This document shows positions 14,858 to 19,463 of a DNA stretch of 19,463 bases, piece after piece. Every line of letters begins with the position of its first letter. Within the stretch, counting starts at the first letter, position 1. The notes under the pieces are model-generated. The model saw only the letters and a program-made list of their open reading frames with translations, searched no databases and was not told the origin of the DNA. The position numbers were made by a program, and so were the translations under genes. Source of the stretch: Mollicutes bacterium (GTDB lineage: Bacteria; Bacillota_I; Bacilli_A; RF39; UBA660); the NCBI GenBank assembly GCA_012841465.1, contig DUUS01000102.1:1-19463 (forward strand). The letters run 5' to 3'.

Positions 14858-16213
14858 CTACTTTCCTAGACAAAATTTAGAGAATAGTTCATCTAATAAA
14901 TCATCTTTATATTTTTCACCAATTATTTCACTTAAATAATCATAGCTTTCTTTTAAGTCAATAGATACCATATCTACTAAAATTCCTTCATTTAAATTAT
15001 TAATAGCATTATCAATAGAGTTCTTTGCTTTTTTAGCAAGAGATATATGTTTTGCCGAAGATAAGAAAGTATAATCAGTATTTTCAAAATAATCTATATT
15101 AAACAGTTCAATTATTTTATTTTTTAAATCTTTTAATCCATCTTCTTTAACAGTATTACCTGTTACCAAATGATAATCTTTTAATGTTTCTTTTTTTATT
15201 TTAGATTCTAAATCATCTTTATTTACAAATACTAAAACTTTAGAATCTTTAATTTCTTTAAGCTGCTCAATATCTTCATTTATATTTTCTTTAGTATTAT
15301 CTATAACATATATAACTAAATCTGCTTCCTTACTTACTTTAAGACTCTTTTCAACACCGATTTGTTCAACTAAATCGGTAGTTGTTCTTATACCTGCAGT
15401 ATCTATTATATTTAATATAATACCATTTAAAGAAATTTTTCCCTCAACTATATCTCTAGTAGTACCAGGAATATTAGTAACAATCGCTTTTTCTTCTTCA
15501 ATTAAAGCATTTAAAATACTGCTTTTTCCAACATTAGGAGCACCTATAATAGCTACATTTATTCCCTGATTAATAATTTTTCCGTTTTCGGATTCTTTAA
15601 TTAAATCAACTAACTTTATATTTAACTCTTTTAATGAAGGAAGTAATACTTCTTTAGTTATTTCTTCTGCGTCATCATATTCAGGATAATCTATATTTAC
15701 TTCTATACTAGCCATCAAACTTATAAGACTAGATCTTAGGTCTTCAATCTTTTTAGTAACTGTTCCCCTAATTTGATTAACAGCAAGTTTTCTAGCCTTT
15801 TCAGTTTCAGAATTAATAAGATCACTTATTGCTTCTGCTTTAATAAGATCTATTCTTCCATTTAAGAATGCTCTTTTAGTAAATTCACCTGGCTCAGCTA
15901 ATTCACAGCCATTATTTAAAAGGATTTCAAGTACTTTATTAGTTGGAGCAATACCTCCATGCGTATTGATTTCGACTGTATCTTCGGTTGTAAATGTTCT
16001 AGGCGACTTCATTACTGTTACAAGTACTTCATCTATTTTTTCATTATTATGACTTATATAACCATAATGGATTGTATGACTTTTAACTTTTGATAAATCA
16101 GCACCAGAAAACACACTATTAACTATTTTAATAGCATCTTTTCCGCTTACTCTAATGATTGATATTGCTCCTTTTAAAGGAGCAGTTGATATAGCACAGA
16201 TTGTTTTTTCCAT
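14858..16213 (-). CDS. mnmE: tRNA modification GTPase MnmE
   Basis: MnmE (TrmE) is the dimeric, folate-binding GTPase partner of MnmG in wobble-uridine modification. Features in order are the tetrahydrofolate domain (TICAISTAPLKGAISIIRVSG), a helical domain, the G domain with GAPNVGKS (about 224-231), IPGTTRDIVEG, DTAGI (271-275) and NKDD, and the C-terminal FCLGK with the conserved cysteine. The start is ATG at 16213 with CTGGAG upstream, giving 451 residues. An upstream in-frame TTG at 16222 sits on the ribosome-binding site and is rejected. Its own extended -10 promoter replaces the usual read-through from jag. Confidence 0.97.
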   Translation of the reverse strand: MEKTICAISTAPLKGAISIIRVSGKDAIKIVNSVFSGADLSKVKSHTIHYGYISHNNEKIDEVLVTVMKSPRTFTTEDTVEINTHGGIAPTNKVLEILLNNGCELAEPGEFTKRAFLNGRIDLIKAEAISDLINSETEKARKLAVNQIRGTVTKKIEDLRSSLISLMASIEVNIDYPEYDDAEEITKEVLLPSLKELNIKLVDLIKESENGKIINQGINVAIIGAPNVGKSSILNALIEEEKAIVTNIPGTTRDIVEGKISLNGIILNIIDTAGIRTTTDLVEQIGVEKSLKVSKEADLVIYVIDNTKENINEDIEQLKEIKDSKVLVFVNKDDLESKIKKETLKDYHLVTGNTVKEDGLKDLKNKIIELFNIDYFENTDYTFLSSAKHISLAKKAKNSIDNAINNLNEGILVDMVSIDLKESYDYLSEIIGEKYKDDLLDELFSKFCLGK

Positions 16214-16233
16214 TAAAATCAACTCCAGCTAGT

Positions 16234-16242
16234 ATTATAGCA
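16234..16242 (-). promoter_or_regulatory. Extended -10 promoter for mnmE-mnmG-rsmG
   Basis: On the minus strand TGCTATAAT is a perfect TGn-extended -10; the -35 region (ATAACT) is poor. The ATG lies about 20 bases downstream, so the leader is very short and begins just before the ribosome-binding site. Confidence 0.55.
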
Positions 16243-16289
16243 GATTTTAAAGAAAAAGTTATAATTATTATAAAAATATATTTTGCCTA

Positions 16290-16835
16290 CTAAAATACCT
16301 CATTTCTAATAATCTTATATATATTTTCTCTATTTTTAAAATATTTTAAATATTCTTCAATTTTTCTTATTTCAATTGTATCAATAATATCCCGATAATT
16401 ATTGATGATATCTTTATAGAAATCATAAGGTAACTTATTTTTATTCCTAATTAGTTCAATAAGCATTCTTTCTTTATCATATATATTAACAATTAGTCCA
16501 TTGTCTATTTCCATCTTAGATTTACCTACCCCAAAAAAAGATTCTGAAGTAAAATAAGTCTTAACATTGGGATTGGATATCTTCCTACTTTTTCGGTTTA
16601 TTGCTAAATGATGTTCAGTTGGAATAACATCCGTTAGATCGTGCATATAAAAAGCTGAATCCATAGTATATATCGCCTCTCTATATTTTTTATTAATAAT
16701 CTCCATTTCACTAGGGTTATTTTTATTACTATAATAGCCACCCTCAATTTTGAAAAGTTCATCATTTTCCAAAGCTTTTGTAATTTGATACCTATTTTTA
16801 TATTTTCCTAATAGCTCATTGTATTTATATATCAT
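16290..16835 (-). CDS. AbiEi-family antitoxin/transcriptional regulator, no partner toxin
   Basis: The 181-residue protein fits the AbiEi family, the antitoxin and autorepressor of type IV AbiE systems that pair with the nucleotidyltransferase toxin AbiEii. The N-terminus is a winged-helix type (NRYQITKALENDELFKIEGGYYS, about 14-36). Then come EMEIINKKYREAIYTMDSAFYMHDLTDVIP, a beta-rich middle (HLAINRKSRKI), and the family segment IYDKERMLIELIRNKNKLPYDFYK, ending in a helical C-terminus. ATG follows GGGTGAG. No AbiEii gene lies on either side: 76 bases separate it from mnmE and 189 from jag. It has its own promoter with an operator-like inverted repeat and is isolated from jag by a strong terminator, as expected of an inserted gene. 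Confidence 0.78.
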   Translation of the reverse strand: MIYKYNELLGKYKNRYQITKALENDELFKIEGGYYSNKNNPSEMEIINKKYREAIYTMDSAFYMHDLTDVIPTEHHLAINRKSRKISNPNVKTYFTSESFFGVGKSKMEIDNGLIVNIYDKERMLIELIRNKNKLPYDFYKDIINNYRDIIDTIEIRKIEEYLKYFKNRENIYKIIRNEVF

Positions 16836-16847
16836 TTATCTCACCCA

Positions 16848-16908
16848 ACATCAGTTTAGACTAATTGCCTGCACAAGTCAACACAAGTGCCTACAAATTG
16901 TCTGATGT
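16848..16908 (-). promoter_or_regulatory. Operator-like inverted repeat over the abiEi promoter
   Basis: Outer arms ACATCAG (16848-16854) and CTGATGT (16902-16908) match perfectly. The inner parts continue as imperfect arms: GTGC, then CAATT, then GTCT are shared, with small gaps. Between them two CACAAGT direct repeats (16872-16878 and 16882-16888) are spaced exactly 10 bp, one helical turn, over the -35. This suits autorepression, as known for AbiEi. Confidence 0.6.
16853..16881 (-). promoter_or_regulatory. Promoter of the AbiEi-family gene
   Basis: On the minus strand TTGACT (16876-16881), 17 bp, TAAACT (16853-16858), about 18 bases before the ATG. Both hexamers lie within the inverted repeat. 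Confidence 0.65.
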
Positions 16909-16977
16909 AATTAATTTAAATATACTAGCTTTAGAAAATTATTTTAAAAGATAATAGTATTTTAACAAAAATTAATC

Positions 16978-17016
16978 AAAAAAAAACCGCTGAAAATTAT
17001 TAGTAATTTTCAAGCG
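16978..17016 (-). terminator. Strong intrinsic terminator after jag
   Basis: On the minus strand CGCTTGAAAATTA (17004-17016), a CTAA loop, then TAATTTTCAGCG (16988-16999): a 12-bp stem with one bulged T, followed by nine Us. It closes the rpmH-rnpA-yidC-jag transcript, so mnmE is not part of it. Confidence 0.9.
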
Positions 17017-17024
17017 ATCCTTTA

Positions 17025-17636
17025 TTAATCGTTTTTTGGTTTAACAACTACACAGCGGTTAGGCTCTTCGCCTTCACTTTCAGTTTTAATTCCTTTAAAG
17101 TCATTTAAAGCATTATGAACAATTCTTCTTTCGTAAGAATTCATGTTTTCCATAGTAACTGGTGTTTTAGTTTCTCTTACTTCTTTTGCAATATTTCTTG
17201 CTAGTCTTTCTAGATGCATTATTTGTTTATCTTTATAGTTTTCTACATCTAAATTAATATATGGAAATACTCCAACTTGATTAAATACAGCTTGTTTAGT
17301 TAAAAGTGTTAGAGCTGATAGGGTTTGTCCATTTTTTCCGATTAAAATGGCATTATTATCAGAAAACATCTTGATATTAATTTGTTTGTTTCTAATGCTA
17401 GTTTCATATTTAACATTAAGATTCATACCAGTTAAAATATCTTCTAAAACTGTTTTTACATATTCAGTTATCTCTTCCATTTTAACAATTGTATATTTGT
17501 ATGTAGTACTTTTAAATAAACCACCTTTTTTGGTTTCTTTTTTATAAAGTATTTCATCTTTAGTTAAACTAAGGTCTTCAAGAGCTTTATTTAAAACTTT
17601 TTCTTCATCTTTTCCTTCGTATAAAAATAACTCCAT
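17025..17636 (-). CDS. jag: RNA-binding protein Jag/KhpB
   Basis: Jag (KhpB, EloR) binds RNA and, with KhpA, affects cell elongation and division in Firmicutes. All three modules are visible: a Jag_N domain (1-50, with KKGGLFKSTTYKYTI), a KH domain with the GxxG loop GKNG (100-103), and an R3H domain (Arg170, His174 in ERRIVHNAL, ending NRCVVVKP). At 203 residues the length is normal. ATG follows AGGAG. One base separates it from yidC, so the two are co-transcribed. Confidence 0.94.
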   Translation of the reverse strand: MELFLYEGKDEEKVLNKALEDLSLTKDEILYKKETKKGGLFKSTTYKYTIVKMEEITEYVKTVLEDILTGMNLNVKYETSIRNKQINIKMFSDNNAILIGKNGQTLSALTLLTKQAVFNQVGVFPYINLDVENYKDKQIMHLERLARNIAKEVRETKTPVTMENMNSYERRIVHNALNDFKGIKTESEGEEPNRCVVVKPKND

Positions 17637-17637
17637 A

Positions 17638-18582
17638 TTAACTACTCCTTTTTCTTATAATATAATTTTGAACAAATACAAATGCATTTGTTGATACCCA
17701 GTAAAATGCGATTGCGGTTGGTAAACTGAATGAAGCAATCGATATAAACACAAGCATAAAGTTTGTCATAAACTTCATTTGATTCTTCTGCTCAGTTGAT
17801 CCTGATGATGAGTTCATACTATATTTAAATGAAAAATATGTTGTAGCAATAATAAGTAAGATTAAAATAATATAAAAGTAATTACCATCCTTTAAACCAA
17901 CAAGCGGTGTTTTACCTAATTCAAGCGTAAACAACTTCTCTTCAAATATTGCTGGAATTCGGTTTACTGCTTGAAGAAATGCTAAGAACAGTGGCAGCTG
18001 GATAAATGCTGTTAAACAACTTGTAACTGGATTTATCTTATGCTTCTTATAAATAGCAAGCATTTCTTGACTCTTTTGCATCATAGCATCTGAATCATCT
18101 TTTCCTTCATATTTCTTTTCTAGTCTATCTAATTCAGGTTGAGCTTTTACCATATTTTGATTTTGCTTTGCGGTTTTTATTGTTAGAGGAGTAAGAACTA
18201 CTCTAATTAATATTCCTACAAGCATTATCGCAATACCATAATTTTTTACTAAAAGACCGACCTTTATAATTACCCAAGCAAGTGGTATTACAAATAAATT
18301 TGCCCAAAGACCTGTATAATGATCTGAATCATATATTTTTATATTTTTACAATCTGGAAGCTTTTCAATTTCAATATCTAAATCTTCTTTAGCTTCTTCA
18401 TATATCTTTAGTGTATCTTTATTTTCAGGTTTACATAAAATATCTGTTCTTAAACTTTGTCCAGTTGCTTCATTTATAATTCTTTTATTATCTTTATCAG
18501 TTAAATATTTGGAATTACCACAACCACTAACAAATAGTGTAAACAGTAATATTAAAATAATAACTTTTGTTTTCTTTTTCAA
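17638..18582 (-). CDS. yidC: Membrane protein insertase YidC (SpoIIIJ type)
   Basis: YidC inserts and folds membrane proteins, alone or with Sec. A lipoprotein signal with lipobox VSGC puts the mature N-terminus at Cys21. An extracytoplasmic segment follows (about 22-92) with Cys50 and Cys78, longer than in B. subtilis SpoIIIJ. Five membrane helices then include GILIRVVLTPLTI with the conserved Arg127 in the hydrophilic groove, PVTSCLTAFIQLPLFLAFLQAV, and SLPTAIAFYWVSTNAFVFVQN. Total length is 314 against about 261. The start is TTG at 18582, overlapping the TGA of rnpA, with AAGGTGG upstream. Given the sporulation genes, a SpoIIIJ role beside SpoIIQ and SpoIIIA is plausible. Confidence 0.95.
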   Translation of the reverse strand: MKKKTKVIILILLFTLFVSGCGNSKYLTDKDNKRIINEATGQSLRTDILCKPENKDTLKIYEEAKEDLDIEIEKLPDCKNIKIYDSDHYTGLWANLFVIPLAWVIIKVGLLVKNYGIAIMLVGILIRVVLTPLTIKTAKQNQNMVKAQPELDRLEKKYEGKDDSDAMMQKSQEMLAIYKKHKINPVTSCLTAFIQLPLFLAFLQAVNRIPAIFEEKLFTLELGKTPLVGLKDGNYFYIILILLIIATTYFSFKYSMNSSSGSTEQKNQMKFMTNFMLVFISIASFSLPTAIAFYWVSTNAFVFVQNYIIRKRSS

Positions 18583-18908
18583 CTTTCCACCTTCTCTACT
18601 ATATTAATAAGACTTTCTTTTATTTTTTGATAATCCTTTTCGGTTATAGATTTTCTACCAATTATAATATAGTCTTTATTATTAGGAAACATATTATATA
18701 TTTCTCTTATAATTCCTTTGATTTGTCTTTTTAATTTGTTTCTTACAACCGCTCCACCTAGTTTTGTTCCAATAGCAATTCCAAATCGAATATTATTCTC
18801 TTTTTTAGGTAAACAATATATAAAGAAATCTTTATTTTTATACATTGTTCCAACTTTAATTATATTGTTAAATTCTCTACTCTCTTTAATTCGATTTTGT
18901 TTTTTCAA
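18579..18908 (-). CDS. rnpA: Ribonuclease P protein component
   Basis: RnpA assists the RNase P RNA in cutting 5' leaders from pre-tRNA. The 109-residue basic protein shows RIKESREFNNIIKVG, FFIYCLPKK, and the RNR motif region GAVVRNKLKRQIKGIIRE (from about 52), with Lys in place of the second Arg of RNR. The start is TTG at 18908, 5 nt after GGAGGG. It ends in TGA within the yidC start, which shows that TGA is a stop here and not tryptophan. Confidence 0.95.
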   Translation of the reverse strand: MKKQNRIKESREFNNIIKVGTMYKNKDFFIYCLPKKENNIRFGIAIGTKLGGAVVRNKLKRQIKGIIREIYNMFPNNKDYIIIGRKSITEKDYQKIKESLINIVEKVES

Positions 18909-18925
18909 AATATCCCTCCATTAGA

Positions 18926-18946
18926 ACAAAAACCACTCACGTGGCT
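18926..18946 (-). terminator. Small hairpin with U-run between rpmH and rnpA
   Basis: On the minus strand AGCCAC-GTGA-GTGGTT forms a 6-bp stem with a GNRA-type tetraloop, overlapping the rpmH stop and followed by five Us. It is likely an attenuator or processing site that lets L34 be made in excess of RnpA, rather than a full stop. Confidence 0.5.
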
Positions 18947-19067
18947 ATCTAGAAAGTATTTTGCGACCTTTTTTTCTTCTTCTTTTTAATATATTTGTTC
19001 TCTTACGCGCAAAAAAACCATGCTTTTTCTTTTTCTTTCGATTATTTCTTTGTAATGTTCTTTTCAT
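18945..19067 (-). CDS. rpmH: 50S ribosomal protein L34, shortened
   Basis: A 40-codon gene: ATG at 19067 behind GGAGGTG, stop TAG. The product starts MKRTLQRNNRKKKKKHGF and ends RRRKKGRKILSR, which is L34, a small, very basic protein of the large subunit. Compared with the usual 44 residues it lacks about four in the middle, where the family has STKNGRK. The near-invariant YQP near the start reads LQR. Neighbours rnpA and yidC confirm identity. It has the strongest promoter of the window. Confidence 0.95.
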   Translation of the reverse strand: MKRTLQRNNRKKKKKHGFFARKRTNILKRRRKKGRKILSR

Positions 19068-19099
19068 CTGTAGCACCTCCACATCTCTCTTGCTGCTTA

Positions 19100-19128
19100 A
19101 TTATATTATAGGATTGCTTTTAAGTCAA
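19100..19128 (-). promoter_or_regulatory. Strong sigma-A promoter for rpmH
   Basis: On the minus strand TTGACT (19123-19128), 17 bp, TATAAT (19100-19105); a second TATAAT lies immediately upstream at 19105-19110. It leaves a leader of about 25-30 nt ending in GGAGGTG. Confidence 0.85.
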
Positions 19129-19181
19129 TTGAAATTCTTAAGTTTTTAAAGGTAATATGTAGCATAAATACTAATAAATGT

Positions 19182-19187
19182 TATAAT
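19182..19187 (+). promoter_or_regulatory. Possible -10 element for the ABC transporter gene
   Basis: TATAAT, 18 bases before the ATG. No matching -35 is seen at 16-18 bp, so this is weak evidence in AT-rich DNA. The rest of 19111-19205 shows no DnaA boxes or other structure that I can support. Confidence 0.35.
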
Positions 19188-19205
19188 TTATTATAAGAGG
19201 TATAT

Positions 19206-19463
19206 ATGGAGAGAATAATTGAAATTAAAAACTTAAAGAAAAACTTCAATAAAACAGAGGCTTTAAAAGATGTAACTTTCAACATAACAAAGGGAGATGT
19301 GGTGGGTTTTATCGGACCTAATGGTGCTGGTAAAACAACTACAATAAGAATAATACTCGGACTAATAAAGAAAACTGATGGAAATATTAAAGTATTTAAT
19401 AAAGACCCTTGGAAAGATAGTACTATTATACACAGTGATATATCATATGTTCCTGGTGATATA
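19206..19463 (+). CDS. ABC transporter ATP-binding protein, C-terminus beyond window
   Basis: The first 86 residues of an ABC ATPase: MERIIEIKNLKKNFN, the A-loop and beta-sheet segment (TEALKDVTFNITKGDVVGFI), then Walker A GPNGAGKTTT. IRIILGLIKKTDGNIKVFNKDP follows, close to the exporter class that includes the NatA/YtrB/CcmA-like subunits. The signature motif and Walker B lie outside. ATG follows AGAGG. It is divergent from rpmH, in the place where dnaA usually stands. The substrate cannot be told; a membrane subunit probably follows downstream. Confidence 0.93.
   Translation, partial: MERIIEIKNLKKNFNKTEALKDVTFNITKGDVVGFIGPNGAGKTTTIRIILGLIKKTDGNIKVFNKDPWKDSTIIHSDISYVPGDI

Noticed and set aside
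486..18581. Mycoplasma-type code with TGA read as tryptophan
   Set aside because: TGA ends rnpA at the exact point where yidC begins, and it ends spoIIID; tryptophans in all conserved motifs are TGG.
18933..18944. CCACTCACGTGG as a parS-like or Noc-binding site
   Set aside because: It does not match the 16-bp parS palindrome or the Noc site, and it reads better as an RNA hairpin after rpmH.
17347..19149. Plus-strand open frames opposite jag, rnpA and rpmH
   Set aside because: Antisense shadows; the frame over 18961-19149 covers rpmH and its promoter.
1..19463. CRISPR array, tRNA, rRNA or insertion sequence
   Set aside because: I saw no regularly spaced repeats, cloverleaf sequences, rRNA segments or transposase motifs.

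Overview
The window looks like chromosome from a spore-forming, low-GC member of the Bacilli side of the Firmicutes, probably a small-genome gut lineage (Erysipelotrichia, RF39 or RFN20 type). The DNA is very AT-rich and lysine, asparagine and isoleucine codons are nearly all A/T-ending. Tryptophan is TGG, and TGA closes rnpA and spoIIID, so this is the standard bacterial code despite the Mollicutes-like composition. Engulfment and mother-cell genes (spoIIR, spoIID, spoIIQ, spoIIID) show sporulation ancestry. The lineage is inferred from gene content and order only.

Right end, read leftwards on the minus strand: rpmH, rnpA, yidC, jag, mnmE, mnmG, rsmG, noc. This is the origin-proximal cluster of Bacillus. 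A solo AbiEi-type regulator sits between jag and mnmE, and an unknown gene on the opposite strand sits between rsmG and noc. dnaA is not beside rpmH: a divergent ABC-transporter ATPase gene starts there and runs off the window. soj and spo0J are not next to noc.

Middle: a class A penicillin-binding protein on the plus strand converges on noc across a shared terminator. It diverges from a small DUF1934-like gene that precedes rpoE.

Left half, minus strand: rpoE (delta subunit of RNA polymerase), prfA, prmC, spoIIR and mntP read as one operon from a strong promoter. murA, rpmE, rpiB and a DUF1146 membrane protein follow, then spoIID, spoIIQ, spoIIID and an actin-like (MreB/Mbl-type) gene cut by the window edge. 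As I recall the B. subtilis map, these genes keep the same relative order and orientation there but are spread over several hundred kilobases, so this looks like a condensed version of that arc.

The oddest signals are in the spore cluster. Three genes there (spoIID, spoIIID and the actin-like gene) appear to start at ATC or ATT behind good ribosome-binding sites. The spoIIID binding site lies inside a 9-bp hairpin, and the actin-like protein has lost the usual nucleotide-binding motif. Other points of interest are the AbiEi operator region, Noc with a roughly 200-residue acidic insert, a shortened L34, and a perfect palindrome inside the rpoE promoter.
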